In this document: one piece after another, positions 41,341 through 49,747 of the stretch
How positions within the stretch are numbered: the first letter of the stretch is position 1
Layout: each line of letters opens with the position of its first letter
DNA from: Cystobacter ferrugineus
GTDB lineage: Bacteria > Myxococcota > Myxococcia > Myxococcales > Myxococcaceae
DNA length: 64,000 nt
Assembly (NCBI RefSeq): GCF_001887355.1
Contig: NZ_MPIN01000004.1
Location: 186,001 to 250,000 of the forward strand
Reading direction: 5' to 3'
Program-made: the position numbers and the translations under genes
The notes under the pieces: model-generated
Databases searched by the model: none
Told to the model about the DNA's origin: nothing
The model's input: the letters and a program-made list of their open reading frames with translations, nothing else

Positions 41341-42888
41341 CTAGCCGGAGCGGCGCTGCTGGACGTCCTCGGGGGTGAGGGGCGCGTCGGCGAGCCCGGC
41401 CTCCTGCCAGCTCGCGCTCCAGGCCTCACGACCGAGCTCCCCGCGGAGGTAGCTCCGCACCAGCGAGGCGGGCTCGAGCCGGAGTTCGCCCCGGGTGAAG
41501 GCGATGGCCTCTCCCGGGTTGTTCGAGGGCGTGAACCCGTGGTCCACCAGCACGGCGCTCAGCACGCGCATGTAGAGCTCGGTTGCCCACTGCTGGAGGA
41601 TGTCCTCGGGAACGTGGGCCGTGTCCTGTCCGGTCACCTTGGCGGCCAGCTCGCGCAGGGCCGGGGTCTCGGTGGGCAGCGTGAGGGGCGTGGTGCCGTG
41701 TGCGAGTCCTCGCTGGGCGTCCAGCAGCGCCGCCTGCCAGTCGGAAACGAACACGCTCGCGCTCTCCGCCCACTCGATGGGGGTGAGCGTCGCCCCTTGC
41801 GTCCACTCCGAGTAGAGCTTCGCCTCCAGCTGCGGCACGTCCGCGAGCAGTTCCACCGCGGGGCGCACGTCCTGGGCCACCCACGGCGCATCGAGCGACT
41901 CGGCATGGCGGATGCGCTCGCGCAGCGGCGGGTGCGTGTCGTACGGGTCCTGCTTGCCCTCGCTGAGCTCCTCCTTCTCCAGCTGCCCCAGCCGCTCGGC
42001 GACGCTCGGAGCGCCGAGGAAGCGGCGGAAGCCCTCGCCCAGTGGCGCGTGGCGCTTGTTCTCGAGCAGCGGCCCCAGCTCGTTCTCGACGAACGCCGAG
42101 AACGCGAGCCCTCCACGGTGCGTCTTCTTCAGCCCCTCCACCAGCGCCGCCGCCCCCTGGGTCCGGACCGCGACCCCGTCCGCGCTGTACTCCTGCGCGC
42201 GGCTGATGGCCTGGGTGATGCGCAGGTAGCCCTTCGCGAACCACTCGAACGGCTTGCCCACCGCCTTGAGGACGAAGGCGACGGTGCCCACCTCTTCCGA
42301 GGCCTCGCCGGCCGCGTAAAGGTTCTGGACGGTGCGGATGATGGCCCCGCGCGTCTTGTAGATCCACGGCCCGAGCTTGGTGTCTCCCCCATGGAAGTGG
42401 CCGAACTCGTGCGCGATGACCGCGCGCAGCTCGCTCACGCCGAGGATGTTCACGAGCCCCAGACCGAGCCCCATCACCCGCTGGCTGCCAATACCCATCC
42501 AGCCACCCCGCTCCGTGACGAACGCGTTCACGTCCGGGACGAGGTACACGTGGGTTGGGGGCTCCTGGCCCGTCATCTCCGCGATGCGGTGAATCTCCTG
42601 GAAGAGCACCGGCTGCTCCTTCGCCGTCAGTTCCGGCCCCGGCGGGGTGAAGCGGTCGATCCGCGGGACGATGGACCAGAGGATGACCAGGCCCCCGAAG
42701 CCCATGGCGCCCGCGACGAGCAGGAGGAGGACGAGGCCGCGGCCGCGCGCGTGCTCGAGGGTGAAGGTTCCCAGCTCGTACGCGCCGTAGACGAGGCCCG
42801 CGGAGGCGGTGAGCGCGAGGCTGAAGAAGAGGACCATCAGGAGGATGGCAACCGCTGCGCGGAAGAGGAGACCGGTGGAGTGGGCCAT
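41341..42888 (-). CDS. M48 family metallopeptidase, membrane-bound
   Basis: A 515-residue protein. Two N-terminal transmembrane helices (about 7-37 and 51-74) precede the peptidase, whose zinc motif is VIAHEFGHFHGG (His160, Glu161, His164); the third ligand is the Glu in RAQEYSADGVAV near 244. The C-terminal third is a soluble domain without recognised motifs. It resembles HtpX/Ste24-like peptidases that degrade misfolded or membrane proteins. The ATG at 42888 is chosen as it directly precedes the first helix. High-GC codon use matches the host. It lies between two SDR fragments. Confidence 0.92.
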   Translation of the reverse strand: MAHSTGLLFRAAVAILLMVLFFSLALTASAGLVYGAYELGTFTLEHARGRGLVLLLLVAGAMGFGGLVILWSIVPRIDRFTPPGPELTAKEQPVLFQEIHRIAEMTGQEPPTHVYLVPDVNAFVTERGGWMGIGSQRVMGLGLGLVNILGVSELRAVIAHEFGHFHGGDTKLGPWIYKTRGAIIRTVQNLYAAGEASEEVGTVAFVLKAVGKPFEWFAKGYLRITQAISRAQEYSADGVAVRTQGAAALVEGLKKTHRGGLAFSAFVENELGPLLENKRHAPLGEGFRRFLGAPSVAERLGQLEKEELSEGKQDPYDTHPPLRERIRHAESLDAPWVAQDVRPAVELLADVPQLEAKLYSEWTQGATLTPIEWAESASVFVSDWQAALLDAQRGLAHGTTPLTLPTETPALRELAAKVTGQDTAHVPEDILQQWATELYMRVLSAVLVDHGFTPSNNPGEAIAFTRGELRLEPASLVRSYLRGELGREAWSASWQEAGLADAPLTPEDVQQRRSG

Positions 42889-42974
42889 GATGGGAGCCAA
42901 TGCTTCCACACCCCGGCGCCGGCAGCCAGTCACCCCCCGGGCCGGGGCGCCTGTTCAGGCCGTTGATCGCTCCG

Positions 42975-43220
42975 CTAAAGGTCGTCCATGAGCGGGAAGT
43001 CAATCAAGAAGACTCCGTGCCTCGCGAGGGTGACATCCATCTCAAGCGTCAGCCGCAGCTGCGGGTACAGAATCGGATCGTCGGGAAACCGTTCTGAGGC
43101 CTCCCGCGCAAGCGCCGGATCTTGCGAGAGCGCCTCGAGCTTGGCGGCGTCGTGTCCCGCCGCAGCGCGAATGGCCTCAATCTTCTCGCAGAACCACACC
43201 GCACTCTCGACGGTCTTCAC
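42975..43220 (-). CDS. small conserved-looking protein of unknown function
   Basis: An 81-residue soluble protein starting with GTG, whose start overlaps the stop of the upstream gene (GTGA, 43217-43220), so it is translated as the second gene of a pair. It is predominantly helical and charged (VWFCEKIEAIRAAAGHDAAK) and ends LARHGVFLIDFPLMDDL. No motif that names it. The tight coupling to the exported protein 43217-43672 suggests a joint role. Confidence 0.6.
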   Translation of the reverse strand: MKTVESAVWFCEKIEAIRAAAGHDAAKLEALSQDPALAREASERFPDDPILYPQLRLTLEMDVTLARHGVFLIDFPLMDDL

Positions 43221-43672
43221 CTCGCACCTCGGAATTGCTTCTCAAATGCGGCGACTCTGTTGCTGTAGAGCATCTCAAGCTTGGAGGCGCGCAAGACTCG
43301 CTGACGACAGCTCAGCAGTTCAGGAGCGCCAGGACTCGGCCGAGCAGCCAGTAACTCGTCAATGTCTGGCGGGGACGCCGGCACAGGCTTCTTGACCGCT
43401 TTCGTCTCATCCGCGGCCCAGATTCCAGGCTCCCTTGTCGGAGGAAGCACTCGCGTGTTCGGCGAGCGGTCGACGGGCGCGATTTGCTCGCCCGGCTGGC
43501 CCACCCTGGGTGCCCCCGCTCCCGCGGGGACGTACCGGGGAACAGACACTGGGATGGACGGAGCTGGAAGTGGAGCTGGCGCCACCGCCTGGGCATGAAC
43601 CGCCGTGGCGACCAGCACGCCGAGCCCCATTACACGGGAGGTCATTCCGAAGACTCCTACTCGAAACGTCAT
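43217..43672 (-). CDS. exported proline-rich protein of unknown function
   Basis: A 151-residue protein with a hydrophobic N-terminus (VMGLGVLVATAVHAQA) typical of a signal peptide, a long Pro/Ala/Val-rich linker (APAPLPAPSIPVSVPRYVPA) and a C-terminal helical part with one Cys pair region (APELLSCRQRVLRASKLEML). An upstream in-frame ATG at 43699 is possible; the one at 43672 gives the cleaner signal peptide. It overlaps the following 81-residue gene by 4 bp. Function unknown; the linker suggests it spans periplasm or peptidoglycan. Confidence 0.6.
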   Translation of the reverse strand: MTFRVGVFGMTSRVMGLGVLVATAVHAQAVAPAPLPAPSIPVSVPRYVPAGAGAPRVGQPGEQIAPVDRSPNTRVLPPTREPGIWAADETKAVKKPVPASPPDIDELLAARPSPGAPELLSCRQRVLRASKLEMLYSNRVAAFEKQFRGAR

Positions 43673-43862
43673 GCCCCGTGCTTCTACCCCCGTTTCCATC
43701 GCCCAGGCAAGGCCACCCCCGGGCGATCTACAAGCGGGGCCAGTCTCCCGAGGCCGAGGCGAATGACTGAGCCAGGCTCAACGTGAAGCGTCGTGCTTCG
43801 TGACCTCCTTCAAGAGGCCCAGCGCCCCTGCCGCGCCCATGCTGAGAGGGCGGCCCGGGCAG

Positions 43863-44013
43863 GCGTGTACCCCTTCACCCTCGACACGGCCTCTATGTAC
43901 GCCATGGGCCGGGTGATACAGCCAGAGGAGGTCGCGGCACTGTGCGTCTTCCTGACCTCGAACGCGGCGGCCACCATCACCGTCGCCGCCTACAACATCG
44001 ACGGCGGCGGAGC
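43863..44013 (+). pseudogene. C-terminal fragment of an SDR gene
   Basis: The frame reads ASMYAMGRVIQPEEVAALCV then FLTSNAAATITVAAYNIDGG, the typical last helix and strand of classical SDRs ('GRxxxPEEVAxxxxFLxSxxAxxITG...xxDGG'). Nothing upstream in this frame supplies the Rossmann half. Together with the N-terminal piece at 41157-41250 it may be one SDR gene interrupted by the M48 segment, though two separate SDR genes cannot be excluded. Confidence 0.7.
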
Positions 44014-44060
44014 AGGGTCGTTCGTTGAGCGGCCCAAGGAGAGCGCTGTACCTTCAGCTG

Positions 44061-45383
44061 ATGAACCTCTCTCCTCGCTCGTGCATCATTCTCGGTTGCT
44101 CACTCCTCCTCGCCGCATGCTCCTCCGCTCCCGACCTCGGGAACGGGACCGAGCCGTCCGATCCACCGCTGCCAGCTCCGCCGAGCGTACCGGCGAAGGA
44201 ATGCTCCATCGAGCTGGCGCGGTGGAACATCTCCAACGACGGCACCCACCCGGACGAGACGACCGACGGAATCAACGCCGCCCTCCAGGCGCTCGTCCAG
44301 GAGGGCTGCGGCCGCGTGAGACTCCCGACTGGCCATTACTCGATCGGAAAGAAGCTCTCGGACGCCTACACTGGAGGCATCGTCCTCCCGAGCCAGATGA
44401 CCCTGGTGATGGACGACGAGACGGTGCTCCAGCTCCGCCCGACGGACACCTGGGCATACTGTGTCATCGACATCTCGCACGCGCACGATGTCGGCGTCTC
44501 CGGTGGGTCGATCATCGGCGACCGTGACGTCCATGACTTCAAGGTCGAGGGGGAAGAGGGCCACTGCATCTGTGTCGAGGACGAGAGCGAGCGCGTCGCG
44601 ATCGACCATGTCCGCTTGAGCAAGGCCATTGGCGATGGCGTGCTGATCGTCGCACAGGGCGCGGAGGGTTCCTCCTGCAAGGACGTCTCGATCACGAACA
44701 GCGAGATCTTCGACAACCGCCGCCAGGGCGTCTCGATTGTCGGTGGGATGCGCGTGCTGATCGAGAACAACGAGATCCACCACATCAACGGAACGGCTCC
44801 GCAGTTCGGGATCGACATCGAGAGCCTGAAGTACAAGAGCCAGGACATCACGATCCGCGGCAACCGGTTCCACCACAACCGCGGTGGCGATTTCGTGAAC
44901 ACCGATGGGCGCGGTGTTCTCCTGGAGCGCAACACCATGCAGGACGGTGATGGGAACCGCTACATCGATGGACCCATCATCTACTGGAGCAACACCGACC
45001 AGATCATCCGCGGCAACCACATCACGATGGCGCAGGGCTCGGCCAACGGGAAGATGGGAATCCTCGAGTACTCCCACAAGTCGCCGCGCACCAATCCCAC
45101 GCGGACCCGGATCGAGGAGAACACGCTCGAGGGCTGCTCCATCGACCTGATGAATGACTCGCTCGTCACGGTCCGGAAGAACACCGTTCACGGTGCCTCC
45201 ATCATCCTCTACGAGGTCGACGGCGTGGAACTCGTGGACAACATCATCGAGAAGGACGGACGTTCCTACTCGTACATGCTCTACAAGAGCACGGGCTCGG
45301 CGTCTGGGAACATCCTGAACGGCACGCCCTATGAGATCTCGATGACGCCCGACGCGCCGTTTTCGAACTGGGACGGGCAGTAG
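44061..45383 (+). CDS. right-handed parallel beta-helix lipoprotein
   Basis: A 440-residue lipoprotein. The lipobox is GCSLLLAAC (Cys20), followed by a Pro/Ser linker. NDGTHPDETTDGINAALQAL near residue 65 is the capping segment shared by pectate-lyase-like 'Pectate_lyase_3' proteins. From about 140 repeated strands of 20-25 residues appear (VSGGSIIGDRDVHDF, ITNSEIFDNRRQGVSIVGGM, VLIENNEIHHINGTA, ITIRGNRFHHNRGGDFVNTD), building the beta-helix. Such proteins bind or cleave polysaccharides, but the catalytic residues are not evident. It sits on the cell surface or in the periplasm. The ATG at 44061 precedes the signal peptide directly. Confidence 0.88.
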   Translation: MNLSPRSCIILGCSLLLAACSSAPDLGNGTEPSDPPLPAPPSVPAKECSIELARWNISNDGTHPDETTDGINAALQALVQEGCGRVRLPTGHYSIGKKLSDAYTGGIVLPSQMTLVMDDETVLQLRPTDTWAYCVIDISHAHDVGVSGGSIIGDRDVHDFKVEGEEGHCICVEDESERVAIDHVRLSKAIGDGVLIVAQGAEGSSCKDVSITNSEIFDNRRQGVSIVGGMRVLIENNEIHHINGTAPQFGIDIESLKYKSQDITIRGNRFHHNRGGDFVNTDGRGVLLERNTMQDGDGNRYIDGPIIYWSNTDQIIRGNHITMAQGSANGKMGILEYSHKSPRTNPTRTRIEENTLEGCSIDLMNDSLVTVRKNTVHGASIILYEVDGVELVDNIIEKDGRSYSYMLYKSTGSASGNILNGTPYEISMTPDAPFSNWDGQ

Positions 45384-45507
45384 GTGGCTGGAGCGCGAGG
45401 AACTCGACCTGATGACCGTGGGGCCGAGAGCTTCCGAGCGCTCCCCAGTGGGTGGTAGGGGAGCGTGTTATAGAGGGCCGCGACCCGCCGCGGGAAGGAG
45501 TTCATCC

Positions 45508-45735
45508 CTGAGTCACCTGTACGATTTGCTCACCGAACTGAACCTGGCTCCCATCCAGCAGCTCGAGTACGTCCGGGAGCCGCGGAGCGTGGAGACCACC
45601 GCGGGGTTTGGACCCGAGGAGCAGCGGTTGCTCACGCGCGCGAAGCCGAGCGGGCTGGAGCTGGCGGTGGTGCCTGGCTGGCAACGCCGCTCGTGCATCT
45701 GGGGCTCCTGGAACTCCGACAGGCAGAGGTCTTAG
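45508..45735 (+). CDS. small LigA/Nif11-like helical protein with a likely CTG start
   Basis: A 75-residue protein. It begins SHLYDLLTELNLAPIQQLEY followed by VREPRSVETTAGFGPEEQRL; the helix pattern 'LYDLLTxLNLNPxxxxxYxxDPxxVxxxAGLxxEEQxLL' recurs in small LigA-like domains that also serve as leader-like peptides. The strong ribosome site GGAAGGAG (45493-45500) is 7 nt before a CTG codon at 45508 and no ATG/GTG/TTG fits, so I propose a CTG start. The TAG stop directly abuts the ATG of the PrsW-like gene, suggesting coupling. Similarity is by pattern memory, so the class is tentative. Confidence 0.5.
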   Translation: MSHLYDLLTELNLAPIQQLEYVREPRSVETTAGFGPEEQRLLTRAKPSGLELAVVPGWQRRSCIWGSWNSDRQRS

Positions 45736-46755
45736 ATGGAACGCATCCTCCTTTGGGGCGCGGCGATCATTCCGAGCCTCGCCGTGCTGGGGTACGTCTA
45801 CTCTCGTGACCAGTTCCCCGAGCCACGCTCGCTGCGGGTGAGGACCTTCGTTCTCGGCTTCTTCCTCTGCGTGCTGGTGAGCCGACTGAGTCAGCTCCTT
45901 TATCCGCTGGGCCCGCAGCTGGCCACGGGGCTGTGGGGCCGCTCCTGGTGGATGGCTCTTCTCTGGGATGCCATCCCCATGGAGGTCTGCAAGTTCCTCC
46001 TGATGTCTTTCTACGTGCGGCGCAAGCCCGCCTTCAACGAGCCACTGGATGGTGTCGTCTACGGCACCACCGCGTCGCTCGGCTTCGCCATGTACAACAA
46101 CATCCTCATCGCGAGGAACAACGACCCGGAGTTCGCCATGCTGCGCATGATTGTCTCGGTCATGGTGGCGGCCGCCAGTGGCATGGTGATGGGGGCCTGC
46201 GTGGGCCGTGCACACTTCACCTCCAATCGGGTCCAGCGCCGCGAGTTCCTGGCCATGGGGTTGGGTGGCGCCGTGCTCCTGCACGTCCTCGTCTGGACGC
46301 TGTTGTTCACCAAGATCGTCTGGAGCACCTGGCTGGCGCTTCCCGTGTGCGTCCTCGGCCTGCTCTGGGGACACAAACTCTTCACGGCCCTGCGCCACGA
46401 ACAGGACCGGCTCTTCCATGTGTTGGAGCACCGGGAGCGGCTGCTCACCGAGGGGGGTTGGGACACGGAGAAGCCGGAGGTTGAATGGGCCGGGGCCCCG
46501 CGCCAGCCCCTGTTCGAGCGCACCACCTGGGCGTGGGTGAAGCTTGGCCTGGGGAGCCTGGGGCTCTGCTTCTGCGGGCTCCTCTGGTGGGCCACGGATG
46601 CCACCTTCCGCGCCAAGCCCGCGCCCCGTGACGTCGGTGACTACATCGCCTTCGTGATCTTCATGCTATTCTTCGACGTTCTGCCCACCTGGCTCTGCTT
46701 CCGGCTGGTCTTATCGGGGTTGCGCGAGCCCCGCGTGGCTTCGCCCATATCGTGA
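45736..46755 (+). CDS. PrsW-like integral membrane protein, possibly catalytically inactive
   Basis: A 339-residue protein with about eight to nine transmembrane helices. The region RSWWMALLWDAIPMEVCKFL aligns with the first PrsW motif (EExxK), here Met-Glu-Val-Cys-Lys, so one of the two glutamates is missing. FNEPLDGVVYGTTASLGFAM is the second motif region, but the following Glu is replaced by Tyr-Asn-Asn, and no His was seen in the third-motif helix (VMVAAASGMVMGACVGRAHF keeps only a shifted His). True PrsW proteases cleave within membranes in stress signalling. This one has the scaffold but probably altered or no catalysis. Coupled to the small protein upstream. Confidence 0.82.
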   Translation: MERILLWGAAIIPSLAVLGYVYSRDQFPEPRSLRVRTFVLGFFLCVLVSRLSQLLYPLGPQLATGLWGRSWWMALLWDAIPMEVCKFLLMSFYVRRKPAFNEPLDGVVYGTTASLGFAMYNNILIARNNDPEFAMLRMIVSVMVAAASGMVMGACVGRAHFTSNRVQRREFLAMGLGGAVLLHVLVWTLLFTKIVWSTWLALPVCVLGLLWGHKLFTALRHEQDRLFHVLEHRERLLTEGGWDTEKPEVEWAGAPRQPLFERTTWAWVKLGLGSLGLCFCGLLWWATDATFRAKPAPRDVGDYIAFVIFMLFFDVLPTWLCFRLVLSGLREPRVASPIS

Positions 46756-46800
46756 GCCGCCGGGCGGGGCCCGGCGGTGCCCAGGGCCAGGCGCAGCACA

Positions 46801-47004
46801 TCAACACGGGGCTGTCCCTCGAGGGCTCGCGTCGGGCGTGCCCTGCCAGGGAAACAGCACGTCGGCCAGGAACTTCCGCGCGCGCGGGTGTTCCGGCCGG
46901 CTGAAGAAATGCTCCGGCGTGGTGCGCGCCAGGACACGGCCCTGGTCCATGAACAGCACGCGGTTGCACACGTCCCGGGCGAAGCCCAGTCTGGCAATTC
47001 GCAT
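46801..47004 (-). pseudogene. remnant of a polar amino-acid ABC transporter ATPase (C-terminus only)
   Basis: The minus frame reads LGFARDVCNRVLFMDQGRVL, then PEHFFSRPEHPRARKFLADV, which is the end of GlnQ/ArtP-type ATPases, directly after the switch-His (THEMxFARDV...). Walker A, signature and Walker B are all missing. The fragment lies between the PrsW-like gene and the double-CXXCG gene; no permease or binding protein is near, so it is a leftover of a larger lost cluster. Confidence 0.75.
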
Positions 47005-47082
47005 TTGGACTCATGTGGCGATTTGGAGTGAACGGCCCTCTCACGTCTTATTATTGTCAGGGCTGAGCCTTGGAGCACATGG

Positions 47083-47262
47083 ATGCCGTATTTCAGAATC
47101 AAGAAAGACACATCATCCTCGGAATACACGGGCAATATTGACGCCGCCCACAAATGGAAGCTGCCGGGTGTCTTTGAGTGTCCCGGCTGCAGAGCCACTT
47201 GGGGTGACAACTCCATCTCCTATCCTTCGGTGGACCTCACGCCTATCGCCTATTCAAGGTAA
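47083..47262 (+). CDS. truncated double-CXXCG motif (SitI6-like immunity) protein
   Basis: A 59-residue frame: MPYFRIKKDTSSSEYTGNID, then AAHKWKLPGVFECPGCRATW and SYPSVDLTPIAYSR before TAA. This is the N-terminus of the double-CXXCG family of Myxococcus/Stigmatella, whose members are about 250 residues with two CXXCG motifs. Only the first cysteine pair (CPGC) remains. As recalled, some members are immunity partners of Sit lipoprotein toxins; no toxin is adjacent. The stop makes it a truncated gene or, if expressed, a short zinc-binding peptide. Base composition is lower in GC than the surroundings. Confidence 0.65.
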   Translation: MPYFRIKKDTSSSEYTGNIDAAHKWKLPGVFECPGCRATWGDNSISYPSVDLTPIAYSR

Positions 47263-47266
47263 GCTC

Positions 47267-47728
47267 ATGCCTGGGGAATCGAGAATAGAAGGATGCCTCG
47301 TTCGGGAATGCGTGGAATGGTGGGAACTCGTCCACGCACTCAGCAAAATCTTCGATCTCAGCGAGAATGACATCGGATTGCTGGATGTTGATGACCTGAA
47401 AAAGCCACGCCCCCCGGTGCTCGTGGAGTGGATCGAACGAGAATCTGGTTTTCGCTTGGATTTGACCTTCTACATCGGCGTGGAGGTGCCCTCGAAGCAG
47501 GCGGGAATGGCGCTCGCCTGTCGTCTGGCCGAGGCATTGGGACAAGAGATCTTGACGAACCCTCCCGAGGATCCCGATGGGGCCATGTCCTCACCCGACT
47601 CGTGGGTCCTGGCCCTTCCCACAGGAGAGATCTACGTCGTCCGTCAAATCAATCCGGAGTCCGATGCCGTCGAAATCGACCGCGCTCCCGAGCGGATGAA
47701 GAGACTCCGTCTCCCCCTGATGAATTGA
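47267..47728 (+). CDS. hypothetical protein next to a double-CXXCG gene (possible immunity-type protein)
   Basis: A 153-residue soluble protein starting 4 nt after the preceding stop. It is acidic with no signal peptide: VRECVEWWELVHALSKIFDL at the start, LVEWIERESGFRLDLTFYIG in the middle, and GEIYVVRQINPESDAVEIDR near the end. The size, acidity and position next to a Sit-type immunity gene make an immunity or toxin-neutralising role a reasonable guess, but no family was recognised. Confidence 0.6.
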   Translation: MPGESRIEGCLVRECVEWWELVHALSKIFDLSENDIGLLDVDDLKKPRPPVLVEWIERESGFRLDLTFYIGVEVPSKQAGMALACRLAEALGQEILTNPPEDPDGAMSSPDSWVLALPTGEIYVVRQINPESDAVEIDRAPERMKRLRLPLMN

Positions 47729-47799
47729 AGCACGGAGCAGACGCGAGCCATGCGCTGGCCCGTCGAGGGCCAGCGGGCTGGATCGTGGGCTCGCCCCCG

Positions 47800-48333
47800 T
47801 TACTTCGCGGGAGCCTTCGACGCATCCTTCGCCGCCGCGTCGGCCTTCTTGCGCAGCGGGCAGGCGGCAATGGCGGCCTTGGGATCGATGGCGTCCTTGC
47901 CCTCGTCCACCTTGAGGATCTTGCGCTCCTCCCCAATCACGAACGTGTAGCGATTGGCCAGATTCATCACCGGCATCTTCACGTCATAGAGGTTGGTGAG
48001 CGTCGCGTCCGGATCCGGCACGAAGGCGAAGGGCGCCTTGAGCGACTCCTTGAACTTCACCAGATCCTGCGCCGCGTCCGTGCTGACGGCGAGCAACTGG
48101 CCGTCGAGCTTCTGCAAGTCCGCGTACCGCTCCGTGTACGCCGCCAGTTCCTTCGTGCAGCCGCCGGTGAAGGCCTTGGGGAAGAAGGCGAGGATGACCG
48201 GACCCGTCTTCACCATCTCCGAAAGAGTGTAGCTCTTGCCGGAGGTGTCCTTCACCGTGAAGTCCGGCGCGACCTCGCCGACCTGGGGGGTGGCTCCCAT
48301 GAGGAAGCCCGCTACGAGCATGGGGTTGAGCAT
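47800..48333 (-). CDS. peroxiredoxin (AhpC/TSA, bacterioferritin-comigratory-type)
   Basis: A 177-residue thiol peroxidase. The active site is [18 protein letters not shown] with the TxxC arrangement; the peroxidatic Cys is thus present. A second Cys near the C-terminus ([10 protein letters not shown]) may resolve it. The N-terminal [17 protein letters not shown] is hydrophobic and could be a weak signal or membrane-associated start, so the location is uncertain. The protein ends in an Ala/Lys-rich tail. The start at 48333 is chosen; the frame continues upstream to 48417 without family resemblance. It would reduce peroxides, in line with the stress theme of the window. Confidence 0.88.
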   Translation of the reverse strand: MLNPMLVAGFLMGATPQVGEVAPDFTVKDTSGKSYTLSEMVKTGPVILAFFPKAFTGGCTKELAAYTERYADLQKLDGQLLAVSTDAAQDLVKFKESLKAPFAFVPDPDATLTNLYDVKMPVMNLANRYTFVIGEERKILKVDEGKDAIDPKAAIAACPLRKKADAAAKDASKAPAK

Positions 48334-48433
48334 GGCCGGAGGCTTATCACTTCCCGCCCGGGTGTACCCAAGCCCCACCGTGGCGGCCTGTCCACCGGTC
48401 ACCGCGACCGGGAGCACCCCTTACCGCCAGGCT

Positions 48434-49747
48434 TCACTTCTCCCCCATGCGCGCCCAGATGGCGGCGGCGGCCTCCCGCGCCTGCTCGGCCACCACGGAC
48501 GGGTTGACCGACAGGGGCCGGCGCGCCCACACCCGCCACACCCCATCCACCATCACCGACTCCACGTGGCGCGAGCCCAGGCCGAACACCACGTGCCACG
48601 CCAGGTTCTCCGCCGTGAGTGGCGTGGCCGGCAGGTAGTCCATGACGAGCAGGTCCGCCACCGCGCCCTCGCGCATGGCGCCGATCTGCAACCCGAAGGA
48701 CTGAGACGCCAGGCGGTGGCCATTGGCCAGGTAGCGCAGCACGTCGATGGGCTGTCCCGCGTCGCGCGAGCGCAGCCAGGCCGCCTGGGCCTCGGCGAAC
48801 ATGTCCGCGCTCACCCCGTCCGCCCCCAGCGTCGCCCGGTGGCCGAACTTCAGCGCCGGCGCGTAGCCCACCTCGGACTCCATGTTGGAGCGCGGCGTGT
48901 GCACGAGCCACGCCCCCGTGGGCAAGAGCTGCGCGAGCTCCGGCCATGCCAAGTGGCCCACGTGCACCAGCACCGTCTGCGGAGACAGCAGGCCGCCCTC
49001 CACCAGCCGCGCCACCGGAGTGCCGCCGTAGCGCTCCACCGACAGCTTCTCGTCCAGCGGATCCTCCGCCAGGGGCACGTGCAGGCCCACCCCCGTGCTC
49101 TTCACCGCCTCGGTCAGGCCCTCCAGTGCCTCCTTGCCCACGGTGAACAGGGGCGCCGAGCCCACCTGCCCGCGCAGCCGGCCTCGTGCCTTGCGCGCGA
49201 AGGACACCGTCTCATCCAGCCCCTCCTCGCGCCCCAGCGCTCCCCGGCGATCCGACACCGCGTAGGAGAGCACCCCGCGCACGCCCACCTCGTGCAGCCC
49301 GCGGCCCGCGCGCAACAGCGAGCCCTGGACGGCCCGGGGCGAGGAGTGCAGATCGAAGAGCGTGGTGGTGCCGCACTGCAGCGCCTCCAGGCCCCCCGCC
49401 GTCGCGGCCACCTGCACCGCGTCCAGGTCCAGCGCGTCCTCGTAGCGCCAGCGCACCTTGTCCACCAGTTCCTGGTAGCTCTCGAGCTTCGGCCGGGGCA
49501 TGCCTCGCCCCAGGCTCGCGCTCAGCCGCTGGTGCGCGCTCACCAGGCCCGGAAAGACGAGCTTGCCCGAGAGCGCCACCACCTCGTCGTCCAGTGCCGC
49601 CTGGAGATCCGGGCCCCGGGCGACGATGCGCTCGCCTTCGATGCGCAGATCCACGCGCTCGACGTGCGCCGGCTCGAGTTCGACGACGATGCCACCTTTC
49701 AGGAGCGTGCCCAACCCGTCCCTCCAGTCAATCCGCGGCCATTCCAC
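48434..49747 (-). CDS. amidohydrolase family protein with altered metal-binding motif
   Basis: A 437-residue TIM-barrel amidohydrolase similar to SsnA and guanine/cytosine-deaminase-like enzymes. The barrel start is FPGLVSAHQRLSASLGRGMP; family members have HxH here, but the second His is Arg (His-Gln-Arg). Later motifs are VLVHVGHLAWPELAQ, GAWLVHTPRSNMES and ATLGADGVSADMFAEA, which keep the Asp of the GTD motif. The loss of one metal ligand could reduce or change activity. Length and overall pattern are otherwise normal. The substrate is not known. Confidence 0.85.
   Translation of the reverse strand: MEWPRIDWRDGLGTLLKGGIVVELEPAHVERVDLRIEGERIVARGPDLQAALDDEVVALSGKLVFPGLVSAHQRLSASLGRGMPRPKLESYQELVDKVRWRYEDALDLDAVQVAATAGGLEALQCGTTTLFDLHSSPRAVQGSLLRAGRGLHEVGVRGVLSYAVSDRRGALGREEGLDETVSFARKARGRLRGQVGSAPLFTVGKEALEGLTEAVKSTGVGLHVPLAEDPLDEKLSVERYGGTPVARLVEGGLLSPQTVLVHVGHLAWPELAQLLPTGAWLVHTPRSNMESEVGYAPALKFGHRATLGADGVSADMFAEAQAAWLRSRDAGQPIDVLRYLANGHRLASQSFGLQIGAMREGAVADLLVMDYLPATPLTAENLAWHVVFGLGSRHVESVMVDGVWRVWARRPLSVNPSVVAEQAREAAAAIWARMGEK

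Noticed and set aside
41209-42966. Plus-strand open frame of nearly 600 codons across the M48 gene
   Set aside because: It lies antisense to a well-supported metallopeptidase with HEFGH and shows no domain of its own.
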